A DNA stretch of 9,174 bases, taken from Deltaproteobacteria bacterium. GTDB taxonomy: Bacteria > Desulfobacterota_C > Deferrisomatia > Deferrisomatales > JACRMM01. The stretch covers positions 1 through 9,174 of the forward strand of contig JACRCS010000667.1 in assembly GCA_016218905.1 (NCBI GenBank), in the 5' to 3' direction. Of the stretch, positions 1 through 5,569 are shown piece by piece (positions within the stretch are counted from its first letter, which is position 1; each line of letters starts with the position of its first letter). A model generated the notes under the pieces. It was not told the DNA's origin. It did not search any database and saw nothing but the letters and a program-made list of their open reading frames with translations. The translations under genes were made by a program, and so were the position numbers.

Positions 1-553
1 AGAGGAGCTGCCCCTGGGGCGTCGGCTGTACGAAGAGGCGCTTGTCCTTCGCGGAGGACTCGAACTGTTCCCGCAGCGTCTTGATCTGGGAGTCGTACTT
101 GTGGGAGAGGTTGTCCTTCTCCTCCTCGAACCTCTCCTGCCGGAAGGCCTCGGGGATCTTCCGCTTCAGGGTCTCCGTGAGCTGCTCCATCTCCCGCCGG
201 AGCTCGCGGCCCTGTCCGGCGTTGAGGCGGATCGCCTTCGGCCGGTCCGGGTCCTTGAAGTTGAAGACGTAGACCCAGTCTTCCGGAGGGGGGAGGTCGG
301 GCACCTCGGCGGCGACCAGCTCCTTCAGGAAGGCCTCCTTGCCCGTCCCGGTGAGGCCCTGGACGAACACGTTGTAACCGGGAGCGCGCATGCGCACGCC
401 GAGCCGGATGGAGCGCAGGGCCCTCTCCTGCCCGAGAGGACTCCGTTGGGGCTCCACGTCGGCGGTCGTCGCGAAGGGGAAGCTCGACGGGTCGATGTTC
501 GGTGACAGGACCTCGGGCAGGAGCTTCCACTGCTCCAGGCGCGATGGTTTCAT
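1..553 (-). CDS. Lon-family ATP-dependent protease (AAA_32/LonB-like), N-terminal part, cut by window edge
   Basis: The first 184 residues are visible; the rest lies beyond base 1. The start ATG (551-553) follows a strong AGGAGG (560-565) at 6 nt spacing. Residues 1-45 carry the family's opening (MKPSRLEQWKLLP, then FPFATTADVEP and GQERAL). Residues 58-73 form a nucleotide-binding loop, PGYNVFVQGLTGTGKE. Residues 94-115 hold the conserved stretch YVFNFKDPDRPKAIRL followed by AGQG. From about 117 on the sequence is charged and helical, fitting the coiled insert of the family. These marks fit the AAA_32 group of Lon-like proteases, whose Ser-Lys protease domain would lie outside the window. In this family the enzyme degrades proteins in the cytoplasm using ATP. 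The P-loop has GKE where classical Walker A has GK[ST]; this group is often degenerate there. The gene has its own promoter with an inverted repeat over it, so stress-type regulation is plausible but is inference. Confidence 0.85.
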   Translation of the reverse strand, partial: MKPSRLEQWKLLPEVLSPNIDPSSFPFATTADVEPQRSPLGQERALRSIRLGVRMRAPGYNVFVQGLTGTGKEAFLKELVAAEVPDLPPPEDWVYVFNFKDPDRPKAIRLNAGQGRELRREMEQLTETLKRKIPEAFRQERFEEEKDNLSHKYDSQIKTLREQFESSAKDKRLFVQPTPQGQLL

Positions 554-642
554 CCTAAGCCTCCTCTTCCGATCCCGTCCGAGGGATCTCGTCGTCGTCC
601 GCGCACGTTCGGGCTGCCGGATTCCCGAGGTCAGACGGCGCA

Positions 643-670
643 ATCCTAGCAGGCCGTGCACGAGCGTCAA
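643..670 (-). promoter_or_regulatory. sigma70-like promoter of the Lon-like gene
   Basis: On the minus strand, TTGACG (665-670) and TAGGAT (643-648) are separated by 16 bp. This is five of six matches to the -35 consensus and four of six to the -10. Transcription would start near 636, giving a leader of roughly 80 nt before the ATG at 553. It is among the best-looking promoters in the window. Confidence 0.6.
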
Positions 671-683
671 CGGTCGTGCACGG
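654..683. promoter_or_regulatory. perfect inverted repeat over the -35 box (operator candidate)
   Basis: CCGTGCACGA (654-663) and TCGTGCACGG (674-683) are exact reverse complements of each other, 10 bp each, with a 10-bp centre that contains the -35 hexamer TTGACG. The half-site centres are 20 bp apart, about two helical turns, the usual geometry for a dimeric repressor. The layout recalls CIRCE (9-bp arms, 9-bp centre), but the arm sequence is not that of HrcA/CIRCE or of HspR/HAIR. Repression of the lon-like gene is inferred; the regulator is unknown. Confidence 0.55.
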
Positions 684-686
684 GGA

Positions 687-796
687 ATGGACGACGTGGA
701 CGATCTGGACGTCGTGGACGCGCTACCGCCCGCCGGTCCGCTCAGTCCACACGGTCCACACGGTCCACCGAGTCCACGAAGTCCATTCGCTCCACC
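687..796. repeat. 9-bp-period array with inverted halves (TGGAC units, then GTCCA units)
   Basis: On the left, TGGACG begins at 688, 697, 706 and 715, exactly every 9 bp. On the right, GTCC begins at 736, 745, 754, 763, 772 and 781, with a degenerate CTCC at 790, again exactly every 9 bp. TGGAC and GTCCA are reverse complements, so the halves can pair as a long imperfect hairpin around 720-744 (for example 714-719 with 745-750 and 696-701 with 763-768). The array sits between the 3' end of the phosphofructokinase gene (stop at 806) and the promoter of the Lon-like gene, both on the minus strand. It could act as a transcription terminator or be a dispersed repeat. Translated, the period gives WTxWTxWT-type peptides, which I take as spurious. 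Confidence 0.8.
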
Positions 797-805
797 CGCC
801 GCTCC

Positions 806-1963
806 TCAGTACAGAAACATCGGCTTCCCAAGGAGGTGCGCGACCTTGGGCCGATAGTTCTCGACGTCGTAGAGCTCGTCCACGTCCACCCGCTTCTTGC
901 TCTCGGTGATGATGTTCGCCGAGACGGTGGTGTACTTCCCGTCGCGCAGTGCCACCATGCGCCCGGTCCTCTTCTGGAGCATCAGGTCGGTCGCCAGAAA
1001 GCCGTAACTCGTCGCGACCATCCGGTCGAGGGCGTCGGGCGCGCCGCTGCGCATGAGATAGCCGAGCTGCTGAAAGACGGTGCCGATCCCGGTCAACCGT
1101 TCGATCTCCCGGGCGACGAACTGTCCGATGCCGCCGAGCTTCTTGTGCCCGTAAGCGTCCTCCTCGCCCGAGAGCGACATCTGTCCCCCTACGGCCTTGG
1201 CCCCCTCCGAGATCGTCATGAGCGCATAGTTGCTGGGGTTCGCCGCGCGGTCCTCGACCAGGAGGCGGACGAGCTTCTCGAGGCTGAAGTCGACCTCGGA
1301 GATGACGGCGCGGTCGACCCCGGCCAGGTAGGCGGAGATGAGGGAGGTCTCGCCCGAGTACCGGCCGAAGAGCTCCACGACGGCGATCCGCTCGTGCGAG
1401 TCCGTCGGCGTGCGCAGCGAGTGGATGAAGTCGACGCTCCGGGTGACCGCCGTGGAGAAGCCGATGCAGTAGTCGGTCCCGAAGACGTCGTTGTCCATCG
1501 TCTTCGGGATGCAGACGACCGGCACGCCTTCCTTGTGGAGCCGGACGGCGTAGCTCAGCGTGTCGTCCCCTCCGATGGCGAGGATGCCGTCCAGCTTCAG
1601 GTGCTCCAGGACGCGCAGCACGTGCGGGGTGCAGTCCGCCCGCTCCGACGCCTCGTCGACCGGGAAGCTCCCCTTCAGGAACTCCGGGACGTCCTTCGCC
1701 CGGACGCGAGCGGGGTTCGTCCTCGACGTATGGAGGTACGTGCCGCCGGTGCGGTCGATGGTCCGGGTGTTCTGCTTGGTGAGCGGGAGCGCGTGCTGGT
1801 CCTGGCTCTTCGGCTCGTCCGGGTTGAGGTGGAGAAGGCCTGCCCAGCCGCGCCGGATGCCGACCATCTCCTGGCCGTCGTCGATGGCGCGGTAGACCGC
1901 CGCCTTGATGCAGGAGTTGAGGCCGGGAACGTCGCCGCCGCCCGTGAGGATTCCCAACCGCAT
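806..1963 (-). CDS. pfp: 6-phosphofructokinase, probably pyrophosphate-dependent
   Basis: A 385-residue PfkA-family enzyme that phosphorylates fructose 6-phosphate to fructose 1,6-bisphosphate in cytoplasmic glycolysis. Visible motifs are the N-terminal phosphate loop [11 protein letters not shown] (6-16), GGDDT (131-135), PKTMDND with the catalytic aspartates (153-159), FGRYSGE (199-205), ISEGA (251-254 region) and the sugar-binding loop [10 protein letters not shown] (305-314). ATP-dependent enzymes have Gly at the second position of GGDG and Gly in PGTxDND. Here those are Asp134 and Lys154, the pair known to mark PPi-dependent enzymes, which run reversibly. Donor use is therefore predicted, not shown. 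The ATG start is supported by GGAGGAG (1970-1976), 6 nt upstream. The gene is divergent from cls and followed by the 9-bp array. Length is a little above that of the short bacterial ATP-PFKs (about 320). Confidence 0.93.
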   Translation of the reverse strand: MRLGILTGGGDVPGLNSCIKAAVYRAIDDGQEMVGIRRGWAGLLHLNPDEPKSQDQHALPLTKQNTRTIDRTGGTYLHTSRTNPARVRAKDVPEFLKGSFPVDEASERADCTPHVLRVLEHLKLDGILAIGGDDTLSYAVRLHKEGVPVVCIPKTMDNDVFGTDYCIGFSTAVTRSVDFIHSLRTPTDSHERIAVVELFGRYSGETSLISAYLAGVDRAVISEVDFSLEKLVRLLVEDRAANPSNYALMTISEGAKAVGGQMSLSGEEDAYGHKKLGGIGQFVAREIERLTGIGTVFQQLGYLMRSGAPDALDRMVATSYGFLATDLMLQKRTGRMVALRDGKYTTVSANIITESKKRVDVDELYDVENYRPKVAHLLGKPMFLY

Positions 1964-2005
1964 GGCTCACTCCTCCAGCGCCTCGGGTTCGTGGAAGTCC
2001 AGGCC

Positions 2006-2033
2006 AGCATAGCAGCTCGCGCAACGTCCACAA
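2006..2033 (-). promoter_or_regulatory. candidate promoter of the phosphofructokinase gene
   Basis: On the minus strand, TTGTGG (2028-2033) and TATGCT (2006-2011) are separated by 16 bp. Both resemble sigma70 boxes. The likely start near 2000 gives a short leader of about 35 nt to the ATG at 1963. Support is positional and by consensus only. Confidence 0.4.
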
Positions 2034-2097
2034 CGGCCCCCCGGGGAGCGCGGGTCAGCGCGAGTCGCCGGGAATCCGGGCGGAGCCGTACCTCTTC

Positions 2098-2126
2098 TTG
2101 CCCACTGCCGCGGGTTTGAGTAGTCT
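2098..2126 (+). promoter_or_regulatory. candidate promoter of the cls-dsbC pair
   Basis: TTGCCC (2098-2103) and TAGTCT (2121-2126) are separated by 17 bp, about 30 bp before the cls start. The -10 match is poor (three of six), so this is only the best candidate in the 195-bp divergent region between the phosphofructokinase and cls genes. Confidence 0.3.
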
Positions 2127-2158
2127 GGCACAAACGAGGCCCGTCAGTAAGGAGCGAG

Positions 2159-3541
2159 ATGCCGGCCTGGAATGTCCTCAGCCTCATCCTGGAGCACCTG
2201 GGCAACGTGCTCGCGTTCGTGCTCGTCCTCGCGATCCTTTCGGGCAAGAAGGAGGCGAGGGCTACCCTCGGCTGGGTTCTGCTCGTCCTCTTCCTCCCCT
2301 ACTTCGGCACCTTCGCGTACCTCCTCTTCGGAAGGATCCCGCCACGGGTCTCCCGGCGGAAGGGCGCCGATAGGGCGCGCGGCGTGCAGTTCCCCCCCGA
2401 GCTTCCGCCGCCCATGGCGAGGACGACGCACGTCGTCGGCATCCCCCCGCTGCGCTGCCGCAACCTCGAGTTCCTACCGAGTGCCGCCGTGAAGTACGCG
2501 CGGCTCTTCCAGGACATCGAGCGGGCGAAGAAGCGGGTCGTCCTCTGCTATTACGTCTTCCGGCGCGACGCGACCGGCCGCAGTCTTCTCGAGCTCCTCG
2601 CGCGGAAGGCTTCCGAGGGCGTGGAAGTCTATCTCCTCTACGACGGCTGGGGCGCCTTCTGGCTGCGGTTCGGGGGGTTCCTGAAGCCCTATCTCTCTTT
2701 GGGGCTTCGTGCCCGGCCCTTCCATCCCGTGGTCGATCCCCTCCAGATGTCCCGGATCAACTTCCGAAACCACCGCAAGATCGTCGTCGTCGACGGGAGC
2801 ATCGGCTACACGGGCTCCATCAATATCGGCGACGAGTACCTCGGCCGGCACCTGCGCTTCGGCGCGTGGAAGGACGTCCACGTCCGCTTCGAGGGGGAAG
2901 CCGCGGCGGCCCTGGAGACCGTTTTCCGAGCGGACTGGGGTTCCGCCGGCGGAGCCCCGCTCCTGGAGGAGCTGCCCTTCGGCGATCCCGGCGACACCTG
3001 GCTGCACGTGATCCCCTCCGGGCCCAACCAGGCCGAGGAGAGCCTCTTCCCCCTGCTCCTCGCCCAGCTCGCGGCGGCCGAACGGCGCGTCGACATCATG
3101 ACGCCGTACCTGGTCCCCGATCACAGCCTCATCACCGCGCTTGCCGTCGCCTCCCGGCAGGGGGCGGAAGTGCGCGTGCTCGTGCCCGGCCGGAGCAACC
3201 ATCCCATGGTGGCGGCGGCGGGGCGCTCGTACTACGAAGAGCTCCTGTCCGAGGGCGTCTGCCTTTACGAGACGACGGAGGGCATGCTCCACGGGAAGGG
3301 GATCCTGATCGACGACCGCTGGGCCATGGTGGGCTCCACGAACCTGGACGACCGCTCTCTGCACTTGAATTTCGAGGTGAACGTGGCAACCTCCGACCCG
3401 ACGTTCTGTTCGGAGCTCCGGGAGACCTTCGGCGGCTGGCTGGCCGAAGCCCGGCTGGTCCGGCTCGAGGACGTCACCGGCCGGCCTCTGGTGCGCCGCT
3501 TCCTGGAGGGCGCGTGCCGGACGCTCTCTCCTGTCCTGTAA
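2159..3541 (+). CDS. cls: cardiolipin synthase (phospholipase D superfamily, ClsA type)
   Basis: A 460-residue membrane enzyme that joins two phosphatidylglycerol molecules to cardiolipin with release of glycerol. The order of parts is typical for ClsA. Two N-terminal membrane segments lie at about 7-28 and 36-58, with the PLDNF-type stretch between and within them. Two PLD catalytic domains follow. The first HKD motif is H205-R-K207-x4-D212, followed by GSIGYTGSINIGDEYLGR. The second is H378-G-K380-x4-D385, followed by VGSTNLDDRSLHLNFE. Both are complete, so activity is expected. The ATG is preceded by AAGGAG (2149-2154) at 4 nt. The stop is 20 bp before the dsbC-like start, so the two are probably co-transcribed; both act at or outside the inner membrane, but a functional link is not evident. 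Confidence 0.95.
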   Translation: MPAWNVLSLILEHLGNVLAFVLVLAILSGKKEARATLGWVLLVLFLPYFGTFAYLLFGRIPPRVSRRKGADRARGVQFPPELPPPMARTTHVVGIPPLRCRNLEFLPSAAVKYARLFQDIERAKKRVVLCYYVFRRDATGRSLLELLARKASEGVEVYLLYDGWGAFWLRFGGFLKPYLSLGLRARPFHPVVDPLQMSRINFRNHRKIVVVDGSIGYTGSINIGDEYLGRHLRFGAWKDVHVRFEGEAAAALETVFRADWGSAGGAPLLEELPFGDPGDTWLHVIPSGPNQAEESLFPLLLAQLAAAERRVDIMTPYLVPDHSLITALAVASRQGAEVRVLVPGRSNHPMVAAAGRSYYEELLSEGVCLYETTEGMLHGKGILIDDRWAMVGSTNLDDRSLHLNFEVNVATSDPTFCSELRETFGGWLAEARLVRLEDVTGRPLVRRFLEGACRTLSPVL

Positions 3542-3561
3542 TCCTAGATCGAGAGGTACCG

Positions 3562-4299
3562 ATGCGCTGGACGCTCCCCCTTCGAGCCCTTCCGCTCCTT
3601 CTCCTCCTCGGCGCTCCCGCGCTCGCCTTCGATCCCGCCCAGTGCGGGCCGAAGCCCTGCGCCGAGTGCCACAAGCTCACGGTCGAAGAGGCCGGCCAAC
3701 TGCTCAAGGGCATGGTGGAGGGCGTGACCGCGGTCCGCGAAGGAGACATCAAGGGCTTCTGGAAGGTCGAAGTGACCAATCGGGGACGGACGATCCCGGT
3801 CTACCTGGACTACGCGAAGAGGCACCTGATGGCGAACCCGATGATCCTCCGGGTCGAGACCGCGAAGATCCCGCTGGAGGACGCGGTGATCGTCGGAAAG
3901 GCCGACGCGCCCCTGAAGATCATCGTCTTCGACGATCCGGAGTGCCCCTACTGCCAGAAGCTCCAGCCCGAGATGAAGAAGGTCGTCGAGGCTCGGCCGG
4001 AGGTCGCGTTCCACATCAAGCTCTACCCGCTCGAGATCCACCCGAAGGCGAAGGAGAAGGCCAAGGCGATCGTCTGCGAGAAGTCGCTGCAGCTCCTGGA
4101 GGACAGCCTCGCCGGCAAGGACCTCCCGCCTGCCAAGTGCGAGACCAAGGCCGTCGACGAGACGATACGGCTCGCGAGGGACCTGGGCATCAACTCCACC
4201 CCCACCCTGATCATGCCCGACGGGCGGCTGAGGCCCGGCTACCTGGCCGCTGAGAAGATCCTCGAGCTGCTCCCTCAGCCGAGCCCCGGCCAGAAGTAG
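3562..4299 (+). CDS. dsbC: periplasmic thiol:disulfide isomerase, DsbC/DsbG-like, with an N-terminal CxxCH
   Basis: A 245-residue exported protein. The signal peptide runs 1-22 (hydrophobic 8-20, cleavage after ALA). An N-terminal DsbC-type dimerisation region covers about 38-100, and a thioredoxin-fold domain starts near 108. The active site is C128-P-Y-C131 in DDPECPYCQKL, and the cis-proline loop is NSTPTLIMPDG (T213-P214). C172 and C193 are 21 apart, matching the spacing of the second, structural disulfide of E. coli DsbC, and the nearby AGKDLPPAKC resembles its AGKSVAPASC. The family reshuffles wrong disulfides in periplasmic proteins. Unlike E. coli DsbC, residues 28-37 are CGPKPCAECH, giving C33-A-E-C36-H37, a c-type heme-binding pattern or an extra redox disulfide. 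The ATG at 3562 has a modest GAGAGG 5 nt upstream. It probably shares the cls transcript and its 3' end overlaps the convergent ChaN-like gene. Confidence 0.88.
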   Translation: MRWTLPLRALPLLLLLGAPALAFDPAQCGPKPCAECHKLTVEEAGQLLKGMVEGVTAVREGDIKGFWKVEVTNRGRTIPVYLDYAKRHLMANPMILRVETAKIPLEDAVIVGKADAPLKIIVFDDPECPYCQKLQPEMKKVVEARPEVAFHIKLYPLEIHPKAKEKAKAIVCEKSLQLLEDSLAGKDLPPAKCETKAVDETIRLARDLGINSTPTLIMPDGRLRPGYLAAEKILELLPQPSPGQK

Positions 4300-5129
4300 T
4301 CGGCGTCTTCCGCGGTCACGGAGCCTGCCGTGACCGCGTCCTCCAGCAGGATCACGCTGCGCTCGAAGGCCCCGAGGCGGGAGACCTCGTCGGGGATGCC
4401 GTGCTTCCAGGAGTGGCCGCTGCCGGCGAGGACCACCACCTGATAGGTAGGGCGGGTCTTGAGGAACTGCACCAGGTGCCACGCCATGGAGGCGTCCCAG
4501 ACGCGCTGGGCCTCGCAGAAGTGGCGGAAGGAGGAGCCCCCGTGGGCGTGCGCGCCGTGGGCCCGCCGGATGAGGGCCTCGTAGGCTCCGTCCACGTTGC
4601 ACGTGACGGGGGGGATCTGGCCGCGCTCGGCCGGTGTCAGTGAGGCGAACCCTCTCTTCGCCACCTGCCGCGGGATCTCCTCGTCGACGTTGAGCCCCAC
4701 CAGCGGAACGCGCCGCTCGCGGGCGAAGTGGAAGATGTCCCGGTAGAGCGACCACGGGAAGCGCCAGTCCCGCTCGAAGGCCTTCCGAATCTCGGTCTCC
4801 GAGCCCTCCCCCGAGACCCACCGATCGAGCTCTGCCTGGTGGCGCGCCTGGACCATCTCCAGACCGATCGCCAGTCGGCTCGTTTGCCCGTGGAGCGCAC
4901 GGATCATCGTGAGCTGGGCCAGGTGGTGGCTGTGGCGGTCGTGCCCTTCGCCCATGAAGACGAGGGACACGCGCCGGAGCTCGGAAGCGACCTCCGCGAC
5001 GGGCGCGGTCGTCCGGGCCGGTAGGCGGAGGAGTCGGTCCGGTACCTTCGCGGGTGCGAAGACCCGGTAAGCGGGGATCGCGATCAGGATGACGGCGAGT
5101 GCGAGGGCTGTGGGGCTGAAGCGGCTCAA
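4275..5129 (-). CDS. ChaN-like haem-binding family protein (DUF399/Cofac_haem_bdg), TTG start
   Basis: A 284-residue protein with an N-terminal hydrophobic segment (about 6-25), either a signal peptide or an anchor. No lipobox cysteine follows, unlike the Campylobacter ChaN lipoprotein. Family marks are GEGHDRHSHHLAQ (60-72), IGLEMVQARHQ (88-98) with E91, the DWRFPWSLYRDIF stretch (121-133), VGLNV (144-148), WDASMAW (221-227) and VVLAGSGHSWKHGIP (232-246). ChaN is known to bind haem and has been tied to iron use; a role here in haem or iron handling outside the cytoplasm is inference. The reading frame is open upstream to 5240, but that extension only translates repeat DNA. The TTG at 5127-5129 has an excellent AAGGAGG 5 nt before it and starts just ahead of the hydrophobic segment, so I chose it. 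The 3' end overlaps dsbC by 25 bp tail to tail. Confidence 0.82.
   Translation of the reverse strand: MSRFSPTALALAVILIAIPAYRVFAPAKVPDRLLRLPARTTAPVAEVASELRRVSLVFMGEGHDRHSHHLAQLTMIRALHGQTSRLAIGLEMVQARHQAELDRWVSGEGSETEIRKAFERDWRFPWSLYRDIFHFARERRVPLVGLNVDEEIPRQVAKRGFASLTPAERGQIPPVTCNVDGAYEALIRRAHGAHAHGGSSFRHFCEAQRVWDASMAWHLVQFLKTRPTYQVVVLAGSGHSWKHGIPDEVSRLGAFERSVILLEDAVTAGSVTAEDADYFWPGLG
4311..4338. terminator. perfect 11-bp stem hairpin beyond dsbC, inside the 3' end of the ChaN-like gene
   Basis: CGCGGTCACGG (4311-4321) and CCGTGACCGCG (4328-4338) are exact reverse complements around the 6-nt loop AGCCTG. The hairpin begins 12 nt after the dsbC stop, the right place for a terminator of the cls-dsbC transcript, but no T-run follows, so it may instead stabilise the mRNA 3' end. 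In the opposite direction it is coding and yields the near-repeat VTAGSVTA near the C-terminus of the ChaN-like protein. Confidence 0.5.
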
Positions 5130-5134
5130 ACGCA

Positions 5135-5141
5135 CCTCCTT
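5135..5141 (-). promoter_or_regulatory. ribosome binding site deciding a TTG start
   Basis: On the minus strand this reads AAGGAGG, the full anti-16S complement, followed by TGCGT and then TTG at 5129-5127. No ATG or GTG at proper spacing competes: the in-frame GTG overlaps the site itself. Confidence 0.75.
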
Positions 5142-5146
5142 CGAGG

Positions 5147-5168
5147 CCGCGACGCCGCGACGCCGCGG
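5147..5168. repeat. 8-bp tandem repeat, about 2.7 copies
   Basis: CCGCGACG occurs at 5147-5154 and 5155-5162 and continues as CCGCGG at 5163-5168, directly abutting the 55-bp array. It is short and has no apparent role beyond marking a repeat-prone spot between two genes. Confidence 0.5.
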
Positions 5169-5336
5169 CTCGTGCCCCTGCGCAACCAGCCCATCCTTGG
5201 GCTGCGCGGGGCTTCGCCTCCTGCTCGTGCCCCTGCGCAATCAGCCCATCCTTGGGCTGCGCGGGGCTTCGCCTCCTGCTCGTGCCCCTGCGCAACCAGC
5301 CCATCCTTGGGCTGCGCGGGGCTTCGCCTCCTGCTC
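5168..5336. repeat. three tandem 55-bp repeats built of two alternating hairpins
   Basis: Copies begin at 5168, 5223 and 5278, and four further bases of a fourth copy end at 5336. The copies are identical except for C-to-T at 5241 in the second. Each holds hairpin A, CAGCCCA-TCCT-TGGGCTG (5187-5204, 5242-5259, 5297-5314). Each junction forms hairpin B, TGCGCGGGGC (5203-5212) pairing with GCCCC-T-GCGCA (5229-5239), a 10-bp stem with one bulged base and a 16-nt loop. A and B account for all but two bases of the unit. The array fills the gap between the small membrane-protein gene and the ChaN-like gene. On the transcribed (minus) strand each B loop carries AGGAGG. Since 55 is not a multiple of 3, the copies are read in all frames, giving spurious extensions to neighbouring reading frames. 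There are no spacers, so it is not CRISPR. Confidence 0.95.
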
Positions 5337-5469
5337 AGAACTTCCCGTCCAGCCACTCCGCGAGCTTGCCGATGCCGACCGCCAGCCCGTAGAAGAGGGC
5401 CGTCCAAAGGAGGATATGGCTGATCTTCCGCAACCGGCTCTGCGAGCCCAGGGGGCCTTGGTCGTCCAT
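5335..5469 (-). CDS. small membrane protein, 44 residues, unknown function
   Basis: A short open frame starting MDDQGPLG, with a basic stretch (SQSRLRKI) and then a single hydrophobic segment at about 17-34 (HILLWTALFYGLAVGIG), ending in EWLDGKF. The charge pattern suggests an N-in membrane anchor. The ATG (5467-5469) has GGGAG 5 nt upstream. The frame is open further upstream, but that part overlaps the RNase Z-like gene and looks non-coding. The TGA stop (5335-5337) takes two of its bases from the edge of the 55-bp array. It follows the RNase Z-like gene by 100 bp on the same strand. I do not recognise a family. The hydrophobic segment with flanking charges and a decent ribosome site favours a real gene over chance. 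Confidence 0.5.
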   Translation of the reverse strand: MDDQGPLGSQSRLRKISHILLWTALFYGLAVGIGKLAEWLDGKF

Positions 5470-5569
5470 CGGCGCTCCCGACGTGGAGGGGCGTAAGGAG
5501 GCTAACAGAAGCGTTCGGCCGCGCAAAAGCAAGGGGAGGGCGCGGCAGGTTTTCGGCGACCAGGCCCGC

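Noticed and set aside
654..683. CIRCE (HrcA) or HAIR (HspR) heat-shock operator
   Set aside because: The geometry is similar to CIRCE, but the arms do not match TTAGCACTC or CTTGAGT, so I kept it only as an unassigned operator candidate.
723..800. WTxWTxWT-type peptide encoded by the 9-bp array
   Set aside because: The period of nine gives a three-residue peptide repeat in any frame; there is no independent start or ribosome site, so it is a by-product of the DNA repeat.
656..2119. Long plus-strand open frame opposite the phosphofructokinase gene
   Set aside because: It is a high-GC shadow: low complexity, no domain, and it overlaps the clear enzyme on the minus strand and reads through the 9-bp array as STRSTR-type repeats.
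2124..2139. sigma54-type promoter before cls
   Set aside because: TGGCAC is present, but the -12 half expected five bases on reads AGGC instead of TTGC.
2866..3561. Upstream extension of the dsbC frame into cls
   Set aside because: The extension is a shadow of cls; the signal peptide beginning at 3562 fixes the start.
3544..5304. Long minus-strand open frame of 586 residues across dsbC and the 55-bp repeats
   Set aside because: Arg/Pro-rich, no domain; its N-terminus is only the repeat translated in shifting frames and its body is antisense to dsbC and out of frame with the ChaN-like gene.
5168..5336. CRISPR array
   Set aside because: The 55-bp units are directly contiguous with no unique spacers, and no cas gene is present.
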